From: Microbacterium sp. M28
GTDB taxonomy: Bacteria > Actinomycetota > Actinomycetes > Actinomycetales > Microbacteriaceae
NCBI RefSeq assembly: GCF_025836995.1
Contig: NZ_CP107546.1
Span: 806,001-870,000 of the forward strand
Reading direction: 5' to 3'
DNA length: 64,000 nucleotides
The notes beneath the pieces are model-generated. The model did not search any database. It saw only the letters and a list, made by a program, of their open reading frames with translations, and was not told the origin of the DNA. The translations under genes and the position numbers were made by a program. This document shows, piece after piece, positions 45,580-54,632 of this stretch (its first letter is position 1; every line of letters starts with the position of its first letter).

Positions 45580-46884
45580 TCAGACGAGGTCGCGCCAGTC
45601 GAGCGCAGCGGTGTCGTCGGACACGGGCACGGCGTCGGTGACCACGGGGATCGCCATCGTCTCGGTGGGCGGCCCCATGATCGTCGCCTCGTCGCGACGG
45701 TGTCGCAGCACTTCGTTGATGTAGCTCGTCAGCACCTCCGCCAGCGGCACGGATCGGCCCTGCGCCTGCGACAGGTACCAGCGGTGCTCCAGCACCTGGT
45801 GGAACACCTCGGCAGGCTCGAGCTTCGCCCGCAGGTCGTAGGGGATCGCGCGGACGACGGGTTCGAAGACGCGCGTGAGCCATTCGTGCGCGTACATCTC
45901 CTCGTCGGCCCACTGCTTCGTCGAGCGGGCCCGGAACTCGTCGAGATCGTTCAGCAGGCGGCGTGCCTGGTTCTCCTCGACATCGAGGCCGGTGAGGCGG
46001 ATGAGCCGGCGCTGGTGGTGCCCTGCGTCGACGACCTTCGGCTGGATCTCCACCAGTGTTCCGTCGGCCGTGGTCGACATCGACATCTCGTCGATGTCGA
46101 AGCCGAGCGCGTTCAGCCGCTCGACGCGCTCCGTGATACGCCAGGTCTCGTTGGCGGAGAACGACTCGTGAGCCGTGAGGGCCTCCCACAGCGAGCGGTA
46201 GGACGACACGATGCCGTCCGCGATGGCGACGGCATCGACGCCGTGCTCGAGTCGCCCGCCGGCGGCGAGGTCCATGATCTCGCCGGCGATGTTGGTGCGC
46301 GCCAGATCGAGATCGTAAGCTCGCTGGCCGTCGGTGAGACCCTCCTCGTGCAGTTCGCCAGTCTCGGCATCCACGAGGTAGGCGGCGAAAGCACCCGCAT
46401 CCCGGCGGAACAGGGTGTTCGACAGCGACACATCACCCCAGTAGAAGCCGACGTTGTGCAGCCGGACGAGCAGCAGCGCGAGCGCGTCGACCAGGCGGGT
46501 CGCCGTGTCAGGGCGTAACACCCGGGTGAACAGTGCGCGGTACGGCATCGAGAAGCGCAGATGCGAGGTGACGAGGGCCGCGGGCAGTGCGGTGCCTGCG
46601 GCATCGGTTCGGCCGTCGATCACGGCCACCCTCGCCACGCAGGGGACGTCGAGCTTGGCGAGGCTGCCCAGCATCTCGTACTCGCGTCGCGCCATCTCCG
46701 CCGTGGTCTCCTTCACGGCGACGACGCGGCCGGAGAGGTCGGCGAAGCGGACCAGGTGCCGGGAGAGGCCCTTGGGAAGCGAGACGATGTGCTCGGACGG
46801 CCACTTCCCCAGCGGTACCGACCAAGGCAGCCCCAGCAACCCGGGGTCCACCGCGCTCGCGGTGATTCGCAGAGCGTCCTGCAT
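45580..46884 (-). CDS. DUF4032 domain protein with lipopolysaccharide-kinase-like fold
   Basis: 434 aa actinobacterial protein. The N-terminal half (about 20-230) resembles an RIO/LPS-kinase-like fold: HLVRFADLSGRVVAVKETT supplies a candidate ATP lysine, LHNVGFYWGDVSLSNTLFRRD a catalytic-loop-like D-x(4)-N, and YLVDAETGEL a DFG-like Asp. The C-terminal DUF4032 (about 220-390; NPW-type ERVERLNALGFDIDEM) follows. The substrate is unknown. ATG 46884 follows GAGGACAGG; the longer frame to 46941 runs into the msiK terminator. Confidence 0.85.
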   Translation of the reverse strand: MQDALRITASAVDPGLLGLPWSVPLGKWPSEHIVSLPKGLSRHLVRFADLSGRVVAVKETTAEMARREYEMLGSLAKLDVPCVARVAVIDGRTDAAGTALPAALVTSHLRFSMPYRALFTRVLRPDTATRLVDALALLLVRLHNVGFYWGDVSLSNTLFRRDAGAFAAYLVDAETGELHEEGLTDGQRAYDLDLARTNIAGEIMDLAAGGRLEHGVDAVAIADGIVSSYRSLWEALTAHESFSANETWRITERVERLNALGFDIDEMSMSTTADGTLVEIQPKVVDAGHHQRRLIRLTGLDVEENQARRLLNDLDEFRARSTKQWADEEMYAHEWLTRVFEPVVRAIPYDLRAKLEPAEVFHQVLEHRWYLSQAQGRSVPLAEVLTSYINEVLRHRRDEATIMGPPTETMAIPVVTDAVPVSDDTAALDWRDLV

Positions 46885-46922
46885 GCCTGTCCTCGCTGCG
46901 GTCTCGTACGGATGGGAAAACG

Positions 46923-46961
46923 ACGCGGCGCGGGCGACCATGAGGTCAGCCCGCGCCGCGT
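46923..46961 (-). terminator. Intrinsic terminator of msiK
   Basis: A perfect 13-bp GC stem (ACGCGGCGCGGGC and complement) with an inner GACC/GGTC stem; on the minus strand CGTTTTCCC follows. It lies 12 nt after the msiK stop. Confidence 0.85.
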
Positions 46962-46972
46962 GTGTGGCGAAC

Positions 46973-48079
<1,107 letters not shown>

Positions 48080-48094
48080 TGCATTTCTCCTTCA

Positions 48095-48168
48095 CCGGCA
48101 GGTACGTGCCGGACGATCCGTTGTGATGGAAGCGGCGGGGTACACCCGCCGTGGCCCACCTTTGGGCC
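48095..48168 (-). promoter_or_regulatory. Structured 5' leader of msiK (msiK RNA-like)
   Basis: In transcription order: GGCCCA/TGGGCC (48168-48153), a 7-bp stem CGGCGGG/CCCGCCG (48151-48133) and CCGGCA/TGCCGG (48112-48095), the last just before the GGAGA ribosome site. CATACT (48180-48175) is a -10 candidate. The known actinobacterial msiK RNA motif occurs in exactly this position; I cannot verify its consensus here. Confidence 0.6.
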
Positions 48169-48196
48169 GAGTTCAGTATGGCATGACTTGCCGCAT

Positions 48197-48211
48197 CTGG
48201 GTATTTCCCAG
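48197..48211. promoter_or_regulatory. Short inverted repeat near the msiK -35
   Basis: CTGGG-TATTT-CCCAG, 17 nt upstream of the -10, a possible operator between divergent msiK and the DsbA-like gene. Confidence 0.35.
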
Positions 48212-48296
48212 CCTGCCTCGTTAGCATCTACACCAGCGCTGCTCTTCGGAGCGGCCATCGGGGGAACCCGTCCCCTGCAGACTTTCAAGAGGAACG

Positions 48297-49244
48297 ATGT
48301 CGAGCGACGAAACGCCGAACGTCCCCACCCCCCGCAATACCCGCGAGGCGGTCCGGGAGAAGGCACAGCAGGTCAACGCCAAGCAGTCCCGCGCGCGCAT
48401 CGTGCGTCGGATCATCATCGGGCTGGTGGCGGTCGTCGCCGTCGGCGCGGTCGGCACCGCGGTCGCCATGGCCGTGACCTCGTCCGTGTCCGAGCCGGCG
48501 ATGAACCCGGCCGGCCTCGACGACGACGGAATCGTCGTCGACGAGATCACGGGCGCCATGGTCGCCAGCGCCGAGATCCCTGCGACCCCGACCGCCGAAC
48601 CGAGCGAGGCCGGCGAAGAGGCGACCCCGACGCCGGAGCCCACCGAGGCCGGCGCCGTCGACATCCACATCTACGTCGACTACCTGTCCCCGGGCGCCGG
48701 CGAGTTCGAGCGCGCCAACGCTCTTCAGCTGACCGGATGGATCACCGAGGGCGCGGCCACCGTCACGTACCACCCGGTGTCGCTGCTCACGGCCAACTCG
48801 AACGGCACGAAGTACTCGCTGCGTGCCGCTGCGGCCGCCGCCTGCGTCGCGGAGTACTCGCCTGCACAGTTCTACGCGTTCAACCACGAGCTCCTCGTCG
48901 GACAGCCCGAGGTCGACAGCGACGGCCGTTCCAACGTCGAACTGGCTGATCTGGCCGGCGCGGTCGGTGTCGACGCGGGCAAGAAGGTCCGCGCGTGCAT
49001 CGAGGACGAGGACTTCGTGTCCTGGGCGAAGAACGCCACGGCTCGCGCACTCGAAGGCCCGCTGCCGGGGTCGGAGGATCTCGCGCTGAGCGCAGCCCCG
49101 ATGGTCGTCGTGAACGGCCAGGCGTACGTCGGATCGCTGAAGGACCCGGCGGAGTTCTCGCAGTTCGTGCTCACCGTCTCCAGCGACGCCTACTACGAGG
49201 CCGTCGAGACGGCCACTCCGACGCCGACCACGCCGGCGGAGTGA
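48297..49244 (+). CDS. Membrane-anchored DsbA/thioredoxin-fold protein lacking the active-site cysteines
   Basis: 315 aa. A cytosolic basic segment (about 1-38), one transmembrane helix (IIIGLVAVVAVGAVGTAVAM, about 40-62), a Thr/Pro/Glu-rich linker (about 80-118) and a DsbA-type thioredoxin domain (about 120-300). The usual CPxC appears as DYLSPGAGEFE, so both catalytic cysteines are replaced (Ser and Ala). The cis-Pro loop APMVVVNGQAYVG is intact. Two other Cys remain (AACVAE, RACIED). It is probably a redox-inactive binding or chaperone protein outside the membrane. ATG 48297 follows AAGAGGAAC. Confidence 0.85.
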   Translation: MSSDETPNVPTPRNTREAVREKAQQVNAKQSRARIVRRIIIGLVAVVAVGAVGTAVAMAVTSSVSEPAMNPAGLDDDGIVVDEITGAMVASAEIPATPTAEPSEAGEEATPTPEPTEAGAVDIHIYVDYLSPGAGEFERANALQLTGWITEGAATVTYHPVSLLTANSNGTKYSLRAAAAAACVAEYSPAQFYAFNHELLVGQPEVDSDGRSNVELADLAGAVGVDAGKKVRACIEDEDFVSWAKNATARALEGPLPGSEDLALSAAPMVVVNGQAYVGSLKDPAEFSQFVLTVSSDAYYEAVETATPTPTTPAE

Positions 49245-49269
49245 CCGCGGCTGACCGCCGCCGCAGCGG

Positions 49270-49977
49270 TCAGCGCAGGTGCCGGAGATAGCGTTCGGGG
49301 GAGTCGAGGAATCCGCGCCACGTGCGGACGAGATCCAGATCGTCGTACTCCGAACGTCGGATGCCCCACTCGCCCAGCTCGTACCGATCGGCGCCGGGGA
49401 ACGCAGCCAGGACCGGCGAGTGGGTGGACAGGATCACCTGCGAACCGCCGGCCACGAAGTCGAGCAGCTGCCCCATCAGGGCGAGGCATCCGGGCACGGA
49501 CAGCGCCGATTCGGGTTCGTCCAGGAGCCAGAGCCCGCGGATGCGTTCGCGTTCGGCGACGAGGTCGAGGAACGACTCGCCGTGGCTCCTGGTGTGCAGC
49601 GGCCCGCCGACGCCGACCTCTTCGAGGTACGAGTAGAAGCCGTGCATCGTCTCGGCGCGCAGGAAGAACCCGTGTCGAGGAGCTCCGCCGTCGCGGACGA
49701 GCTGGAGATGCTCGCCCAGCGTCGACTCGGTGGTGCGGGTCGAGTGCATGGCGCCGGTGGAGCCGCCCTCCGCGTTGAGGCCGTAGGCGATCGCGATGGC
49801 TTCGACGAGCGTGGATTTACCGCTGCCGTTCTCCCCGGTGATCACGGTCGCGGGACCGAGGTCCCAGCCGCCGGCCAGCACCTGTGCGACGGCGGGGATC
49901 GTCGCAGGCCAGTCGTCGAGCGGCGCTGGCGACAGCGGGTGCGATTCGATGCGGCGGATGGGCAGGCGTGCGGACAC
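49270..49977 (-). CDS. AAA family ATPase (ABC/SMC-like, single domain)
   Basis: 235 aa compact ATPase. Walker A is ITGENGSGKSTLVEAIA near residue 47. A degenerate signature-like SFLDLVAER precedes Walker B GLWLLDEPESALS, and the switch His is in ILSTHSPVLAAFPGA. It resembles the AAA_15/AAA_21 'predicted ATPase' family found next to no fixed partner. It has no membrane segment. CAGACT lies 6 nt before the GTG start. The function is unknown; an overcoming-lysogenisation or DNA-repair role would be guesswork. Confidence 0.85.
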   Translation of the reverse strand: MSARLPIRRIESHPLSPAPLDDWPATIPAVAQVLAGGWDLGPATVITGENGSGKSTLVEAIAIAYGLNAEGGSTGAMHSTRTTESTLGEHLQLVRDGGAPRHGFFLRAETMHGFYSYLEEVGVGGPLHTRSHGESFLDLVAERERIRGLWLLDEPESALSVPGCLALMGQLLDFVAGGSQVILSTHSPVLAAFPGADRYELGEWGIRRSEYDDLDLVRTWRGFLDSPERYLRHLR

Positions 49978-50069
49978 GACACCAGTCTGCCTCCGGCCTC
50001 CGACGTCCGCGACACGGGGGTTCAGCGGGGTGCCTTAGAATCTCTGGAGCGGCGTTCCAGACGCCGCAT

Positions 50070-50142
50070 GCCGACTTAGCTCAGCTGGTAGAGCACCTGT
50101 CTTGTAAACAGGATGTCGCGGGTTCGAACCCCGCAGTCGGCT
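50070..50142 (+). tRNA. tRNA-Thr (anticodon TGT)
   Basis: Acceptor GCCGACT/AGTCGGC, D arm TAGCTCAGCTGGTAGAGC, anticodon loop CTTGTAA (TGT at 50103-50105) and T arm GCGGGTTCGAACCCCGC. CCA is not encoded. TAGAAT at 50036-50041 is a likely -10. Confidence 0.97.
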
Positions 50143-50185
50143 CCGATCCGCCCTCGGCCCGTTCGTCCGTGTCAGGATGGCACGC

Positions 50186-51172
50186 ATGGACTACACCTCT
50201 CTCGGACGCACCGGCACGCAGGTCTCGCGCATCGTCCTCGGAACCATGAACTTCGGCGACCGCACGTCGGAGGAGGAGTCGTTCGCGATCATGGATCGCG
50301 CGGTCGAGCTCGGCGTGAACTTCTTCGACACCGCCAACGCATACGGCGGCAGCGGCGGACGCGGCGCGACCGAGGAGATCATCGGACGCTGGTTCGCCGC
50401 ACGTCCGGGTGTGCGCGACGACATCGTCCTCGCCACGAAGGTCCACTCGCCGATGGTGGCGCCCACGGACGACGGCGATGTCGTCAACGCCCGCGGAGCG
50501 TCCGCCTGGCAGGTGCGCCGCGAGGCGATCGGGTCGCTGCGTCGACTGCAGACCGACCGCATCGACCTCTACCAGTTCCACCACATCGACCGTCACATCC
50601 CGTGGGAGGAGATGTGGCAGGCCATGGAGATCCTGGTCGCCCGCGGCGAGGTCGTCTACACGGGCAGCTCCAACTTCGCCGCCTGGAACATCGCGCAGGC
50701 CAACGAGATCGCGAAGCAGCGGCACTTCCTCGGTCTGGTCAGCGAGCAGTCCCTGTACAACCTCACGCAGCGCATGATCGAGCTCGAGGTCCTCCCTGCC
50801 GCTCGCCACTACGGGCTCGGCGTCCTGCCGTGGTCGCCGCTCGGCGGCGGACTGCTCAGCGGAGGATCCACCGACGCGAACGCCCGCTCGAACACCGGGC
50901 GCGCAGCCGAGCTCCGTGCCTCGCATCAGGATCAGGTCGACGCATACGAGCGCTTCGCCCACGAGCGGGGCTGGAAGCCGGCGGCTCTCGGGCTGGCGTG
51001 GCTGCTGCATCAGCCCGGCGTGACGGGACCCATCATCGGTCCCCGCACCGTCGCGCAGCTGGAGTCGGCCGTCGCGGCCCTCGACATCGCGTTGAGCGAG
51101 GACGACCTCCGTGCGCTCGATGAGATCTTCCCCGGTCCTGGCGGCCAGGCTCCGGAGGCCTACGCCTGGTGA
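50186..51172 (+). CDS. Aldo/keto reductase
   Basis: 328 aa NADPH-dependent (beta/alpha)8 reductase. MDYTSLGRTGTQVSRIVLG starts the domain. The catalytic tetrad is Asp (NFFDTANAYG), Tyr (same motif), Lys (VLATKVH) and His (YQFHHIDR). The C-terminal GPIIGPRTVAQLE binds the cofactor phosphate. It belongs to the AKR group near YghZ/Tas-like enzymes; the substrate is unknown. ATG 50186 is preferred to 50177: CAGGAT lies 7 nt upstream of it, and MDYTSLG is the usual N-terminus. Confidence 0.92.
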   Translation: MDYTSLGRTGTQVSRIVLGTMNFGDRTSEEESFAIMDRAVELGVNFFDTANAYGGSGGRGATEEIIGRWFAARPGVRDDIVLATKVHSPMVAPTDDGDVVNARGASAWQVRREAIGSLRRLQTDRIDLYQFHHIDRHIPWEEMWQAMEILVARGEVVYTGSSNFAAWNIAQANEIAKQRHFLGLVSEQSLYNLTQRMIELEVLPAARHYGLGVLPWSPLGGGLLSGGSTDANARSNTGRAAELRASHQDQVDAYERFAHERGWKPAALGLAWLLHQPGVTGPIIGPRTVAQLESAVAALDIALSEDDLRALDEIFPGPGGQAPEAYAW

Positions 51173-51555
51173 GGTGAGGCGACGCCGAACACGTCGGGAT
51201 CGACGGGGCGCTGCGCGCGCGGCAGCTTCGCCACCACCAACCGGTACGACTCGGTCACCAGCTCTTCGATGAGTCCCGGCTCGAGCGACGGACCCGGTGT
51301 CACCGAGATCCAGTGCTTCTTGTTCACGTGGTAGCCAGGCGCGATGTCGGCGAAGGTCGCGCAGAGCGCCTCGGCATCCTCGGGGTGCGACTTCACCGTC
51401 ACCATCGCCCGGCCGGAGTACTGCGTCTGCAGCATGAAGACCTTTCCACGGACCTTGAAGACATCCCACTCCGGGCCGAACGGATGCTCGAGACCGGCGC
51501 CGGGCAGCTCGTCGACCCGGGCCGTCGCCGCGGCCAGCAGGGTTTCGTCATCCAT
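51160..51555 (-). CDS. MmcQ/YjbR family DNA-binding-like protein
   Basis: 131 aa YjbR-type protein (double-wing, CyaY-like fold). EHPFGPEWDVFKVRGKVFML, MVTVKSHPEDAEALCATF, GYHVNKKHWISVTP and LVTESYRLVVAKLPRAQR are the family blocks. The biological role is unclear despite the 'DNA-binding' label. Start 51555 overlaps the SRAP stop by one base (TGATG), so it is translated from the SRAP message. Convergent overlap with the aldo/keto reductase end is 13 nt. Confidence 0.88.
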   Translation of the reverse strand: MDDETLLAAATARVDELPGAGLEHPFGPEWDVFKVRGKVFMLQTQYSGRAMVTVKSHPEDAEALCATFADIAPGYHVNKKHWISVTPGPSLEPGLIEELVTESYRLVVAKLPRAQRPVDPDVFGVASPHQA

Positions 51556-52211
51556 CAGAACAGCTTCTCCGCCGCGCCCTTGTCGTTGGCGCGCGGGGTC
51601 GCGACGACCCGCCCGTCCAGGGAAGCCGCGGCCGCCAGCGCATCGTCGATCACATCGCGGCCGCCCTCGGCCAGCAGCCAATCGCGTGCGTGGTCGGTCG
51701 GGATCAGCACTGGCATCCGATCATGGATCCCGGCCAGGTGCTCGGGGGCGGGGCGCATGACGATCGAGAAGCACGTGAACCACTGGCCGTCCGTCGTGCG
51801 GCCCCGCTGCGTGACCGCCGCCATGCCGAACAGGGCACCGCTGTCGAGACCGAACTCGTGCCACACCCGGTCGGGCTTGCGCAGTTCGAACCAGCCCGTC
51901 GCCGGGACGATCGCGCGGGAACGAGCCTTGCCAGGCTGATCCTGCAGACGCTCGGAGCGCGTGTTGATCGACGGGAACTTCGCCGGCCCGCCGTTCACGA
52001 GGAACCCCCACCACGCGGGCTCCAGCGTCGCCTCGCCGTCGATGGGGAGCACGATCGGATTGAGGTTGCGCAGGTTCTTGCCGGTCGGACGCAGCGTCTC
52101 ACCGGCGTTGCGCTGCGCCCACTCGCGCAGCCCGTCGAGGATGTCGGCATCCGCCTCGGCCAGCAGCTCGGCGTCGGTGAATCGAGGATCGAGTCCGTAG
52201 CTTGCGCACAT
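51555..52211 (-). CDS. SOS response-associated peptidase (SRAP/YedK/HMCES)
   Basis: 218 aa protein that crosslinks to abasic sites in single-stranded DNA through Cys2, protecting them from cleavage. MCASYGL gives Cys2 after Met removal. NTRSERLQ supplies the conserved Asn, GWFEL the catalytic Glu and GIHDRMPV the His. The normal family length is 220-230 aa. TACTCT lies 6 nt before the ATG. The name reflects co-occurrence with SOS genes; no LexA box is visible upstream. Confidence 0.93.
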   Translation of the reverse strand: MCASYGLDPRFTDAELLAEADADILDGLREWAQRNAGETLRPTGKNLRNLNPIVLPIDGEATLEPAWWGFLVNGGPAKFPSINTRSERLQDQPGKARSRAIVPATGWFELRKPDRVWHEFGLDSGALFGMAAVTQRGRTTDGQWFTCFSIVMRPAPEHLAGIHDRMPVLIPTDHARDWLLAEGGRDVIDDALAAAASLDGRVVATPRANDKGAAEKLF

Positions 52212-52217
52212 GCGGCC

Positions 52218-52223
52218 AGAGTA
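52218..52223 (-). promoter_or_regulatory. -10 element for leaderless SRAP gene
   Basis: TACTCT on the minus strand, 6 nt, ATG at 52211. Confidence 0.55.
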
Positions 52224-52260
52224 GTCCTGACCACGGACATCCGGTGCGGACCGGTTCGGG

Positions 52261-52266
52261 TAGCGT
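52261..52266 (+). promoter_or_regulatory. -10 element for leaderless YdcZ-type transporter
   Basis: TAGCGT, 6 nt, GTG 52273. Confidence 0.55.
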
Positions 52267-52272
52267 GGCACG

Positions 52273-53214
52273 GTGCCCACGACCCGCCAGCTGCCCGCCT
52301 TCGCGGCGATCGGAGGCGCGGTCGCGATCGGAGCGATGACCGCCGTCCAGGCGCGCATCAACGGCGTCCTCGGCGTCCGTCTCGAAGACGGCGTCGTCGC
52401 AGGCCTCGTCTCGTTCGGGTCCGGTCTGCTGCTGCTGGTCGTCCTGGTCGGGGTGGTGCCCTCCGGGCGAGCCGGAATGGTGCGATTGTGGCGCGGCGTT
52501 CGGTCGGGCGGCATCCCGCCGTGGATGCTGCTGGGCGGCGCGTGCGGCGCGTTGACCGTCACCACACAGGGACTGACCGCAGCCGTCCTCGGGGTGTCCC
52601 TGTTCACAGTCGGCGTGGTGGCCGGGCAGACGCTGCACAGCCTGATCCTCGACCGCATCGGCTTCGGTCCGGCCGGGGTGGTCGCCGTCACCATGGGGCG
52701 CGTCGCCGGGGGAGCGCTCGCTCTGGTCGCGGTAGGCATCTCGCTGGGCGGTGACGTGCTCGCCTCGGCGCCGCTGTGGATGCTGATCCTGCCCTTCGCC
52801 GCGGGCATCGGCATCGCATGGCAGCAGGCGGCGAACGGCCGGCTCGCGCAGCGCGTCGGGTCGCCGGTGATCGCCACCACGATGAGCTTCATCGCAGGGA
52901 CCGTCGTGCTCGCGCTCGCCGCCGGCATCAGCGTGATCGTCAACGGGCCACCCGCGTCCCTGCCCACCGAGCCATGGGTGTACCTCGGCGGACTGCTGGG
53001 CGTCGTCTACATCTTCCTCGGTGCACGACTGGTCGCGCAGACCGGCGTCCTGCTGCTGGGGCTCGGGTCCGTGCTCGGTCAGCTCATCACGGCCGTGATC
53101 ATCGATGCCGTCTGGCCCGCCGAGGCAGGGCCGTCGCTCTGGCAGACGGTGGCGATGGTCGCCGTCGCGGTGGCGAGCGTCCTCGTCGCTGTGATCCGTC
53201 CGCGCCGGCGCTGA
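52273..53214 (+). CDS. DMT-superfamily transporter with tandem YdcZ (DUF606) domains
   Basis: 313 aa, nine or ten transmembrane helices in two homologous DMT_YdcZ halves (about residues 10-150 and 165-305). INGVLGVRLEDGVVAGLVSFGSG and NGRLAQRVGSPVIATTMSFIAG are the matching repeats, each with the family N-G-x-L pattern. Single-domain YdcZ proteins are more common; this is an internal duplication. The substrate is unknown. The GTG start has a leaderless -10. Confidence 0.88.
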   Translation: MPTTRQLPAFAAIGGAVAIGAMTAVQARINGVLGVRLEDGVVAGLVSFGSGLLLLVVLVGVVPSGRAGMVRLWRGVRSGGIPPWMLLGGACGALTVTTQGLTAAVLGVSLFTVGVVAGQTLHSLILDRIGFGPAGVVAVTMGRVAGGALALVAVGISLGGDVLASAPLWMLILPFAAGIGIAWQQAANGRLAQRVGSPVIATTMSFIAGTVVLALAAGISVIVNGPPASLPTEPWVYLGGLLGVVYIFLGARLVAQTGVLLLGLGSVLGQLITAVIIDAVWPAEAGPSLWQTVAMVAVAVASVLVAVIRPRRR

Positions 53215-53221
53215 AGGTCGG

Positions 53222-53770
53222 CTACTTCTTCGACTTCTTCTGCGGCATCCGGGTCAGCAGGGCCCTGGCGTCCACGGGCTTGCGGCGCCCAGGCTTCTTC
53301 TCGGGCTTGCCGCCGACGTAGAGCCAGCCCAGCAGTTCTTCGTTCTTCTTGAGCCCGTGCGCCTTCGCGACCGCCTTCGACCGCGTGTAATGCCCGGTGC
53401 GCCAGATGACGCCCCAGCCCGCCTCGTCGAGCAGCAGGCTCAGCGTGTGGGCGACGCCGGAGGCGACGGCCTCCTGCTCCCAGCGGGGGACCTTGTCGCT
53501 GTTGCGGTAGCTGGCGACGATCGCGATGAGCAGCGAGGCGCGCAACGGCTTCGACGACGGATGCTTGTCGCCCTCCGCTTTTGCGATCGCCGTACCGAGT
53601 CGTTCGCGGTCCGCACCGCGCAGCTCGATGAGCCGCCATGGGCGCAACGACGAGTGATCCGCCACGCGCCCTGCAGCCGCGACGAGCGGCAGCAGCTGCT
53701 CACGGGTCGGGGCCTCGTCTGTGACCTTCGACCAGGACTGCCGAGCGCGGACCGCGTCGAGTGCGCTCAC
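53222..53770 (-). CDS. Nitroreductase-family flavoprotein
   Basis: 182 aa FMN-dependent reductase-like protein. The N-terminal ARQSWSKVTDEAPTREQLLPLV and SLRPWRLIELRG are the FMN phosphate-binding regions; SGVAHTLSLLLDEAGWGVIWRTG is the dimer helix; the C-terminal LLGWLYVGG is the FMN ring site. The Lys-rich tail is unusual in length (about residues 150-182). The GTG start overlaps the msrB stop (4 nt), so the pair is co-translated, suggesting a redox-stress unit. Confidence 0.87.
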   Translation of the reverse strand: MSALDAVRARQSWSKVTDEAPTREQLLPLVAAAGRVADHSSLRPWRLIELRGADRERLGTAIAKAEGDKHPSSKPLRASLLIAIVASYRNSDKVPRWEQEAVASGVAHTLSLLLDEAGWGVIWRTGHYTRSKAVAKAHGLKKNEELLGWLYVGGKPEKKPGRRKPVDARALLTRMPQKKSKK

Positions 53771-54186
53771 GCCTGCGGTGCCTCTGGAGTCTCGGGGGAG
53801 AAGTTCAGGGCGAGCGAGTTCATGCAGTACCGGTCGCCCGTCGGTGTGCCGAATCCGTCGGGGAAGACGTGGCCCAGGTGCGATCCGCAGTTCGCGCAGC
53901 GCACCTCCGTGCGCACCATGCCGAGGGTGGTGTCCTCGATGAGCTCGACCGCCTCAGGGCGGATGGACTCGTAGAAGCTCGGCCAGCCGCAGCCGGAATC
54001 GAACTTGGTGCCGCTCCGGAACAGCTCCGCACCGCACGCACCGCAGGTGTAGAGGCCTGCGCGGGCTTCGTCGAGCAGCTCGCCCGTCCAGGCCCGTTCG
54101 GTCGCCGCCTGGCGCAGCACCGCGTACTGCTGATCGCTGAGCTCTGCACGCCACTCGGCGTCTGACTTGTTCACGCTGTAGGACAT
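53767..54186 (-). CDS. msrB: Peptide-methionine (R)-S-oxide reductase
   Basis: 139 aa repair enzyme reducing methionine-R-sulfoxide in proteins. Zinc-binding CxxC pairs are YTCGACGAELF and VRCANCGSHLGHVF. The catalytic Cys is in RYCMNSLAL, and GCGWPSFYE is the substrate pocket. ATG 54186 is chosen because AGGAGG lies 5-6 nt upstream; the longer frame to 54210 lacks a site. It is followed by a nitroreductase gene. Confidence 0.96.
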   Translation of the reverse strand: MSYSVNKSDAEWRAELSDQQYAVLRQAATERAWTGELLDEARAGLYTCGACGAELFRSGTKFDSGCGWPSFYESIRPEAVELIEDTTLGMVRTEVRCANCGSHLGHVFPDGFGTPTGDRYCMNSLALNFSPETPEAPQA

Positions 54187-54293
54187 CGGACCTCCTGAGT
54201 CGTGAACCATTCTCTCGCGTCCGGGAGCGGATCGGCGCGTGCGGGCTGCAAGCGCGCTGGGAGTGGCTCCCCTGATTGCCGCGGCGCGCGGCG

Positions 54294-54299
54294 TAGGCT
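54294..54299 (+). promoter_or_regulatory. -10 element for leaderless DUF3263 gene
   Basis: TAGGCT, 6 nt, ATG 54306. Confidence 0.55.
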
Positions 54300-54305
54300 T
54301 CGGGC

Positions 54306-54563
54306 ATGCTCGGAGATCTGACGGACCGCGACCGCGCGATTCTCGCGCTCGAGGTCTCCTGGCCGAGGCACAGCGGATCGAAGGAAGAAGCGATCCGCAC
54401 GCAGCTCGGGATGAGCCCGGCGCGCTACTACCAGCTGCTGTGGCGCCTCATCGACACCGAGCAGGCGCTCGAGCACGACCCTCTGCTGGTCAGGCGCCTC
54501 CGGCGGATCCGTGATGCCCGCGGGGTGCAGCGCAGTGCGCGGATGCAGGGCTTCGTCGGCTGA
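54306..54563 (+). CDS. DUF3263 protein
   Basis: 85 aa helical protein of DUF3263, an actinobacterial family with a helix-turn-helix look: LTDRDRAILALEVSWPRHSG, then KEEAIRTQLGMSPARYYQLLWRLID. It probably binds DNA (inference from the helix pattern). The order DUF3263, LytR_C protein, groEL matches the Rv0430-Rv0431-...-groEL2 neighbourhood of M. tuberculosis. The leaderless start is well supported. Confidence 0.87.
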   Translation: MLGDLTDRDRAILALEVSWPRHSGSKEEAIRTQLGMSPARYYQLLWRLIDTEQALEHDPLLVRRLRRIRDARGVQRSARMQGFVG

Positions 54564-54620
54564 GATCGGGCGACACCCGCATCCTGGACGTCTCCGATGA
54601 GGACGCCGAGATGCATGCCA

Positions 54621-54626
54621 TAGCAT
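54621..54626 (+). promoter_or_regulatory. -10 element for leaderless LytR_C gene
   Basis: TAGCAT, 6 nt, GTG 54633. Confidence 0.5.
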
Positions 54627-54632
54627 CGAGGG

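Noticed and set aside
52150..52272. LexA/SOS box upstream of the SRAP gene
   Set aside because: No TCGAAC-N4-GTTCGA-like sequence was seen in the gap.
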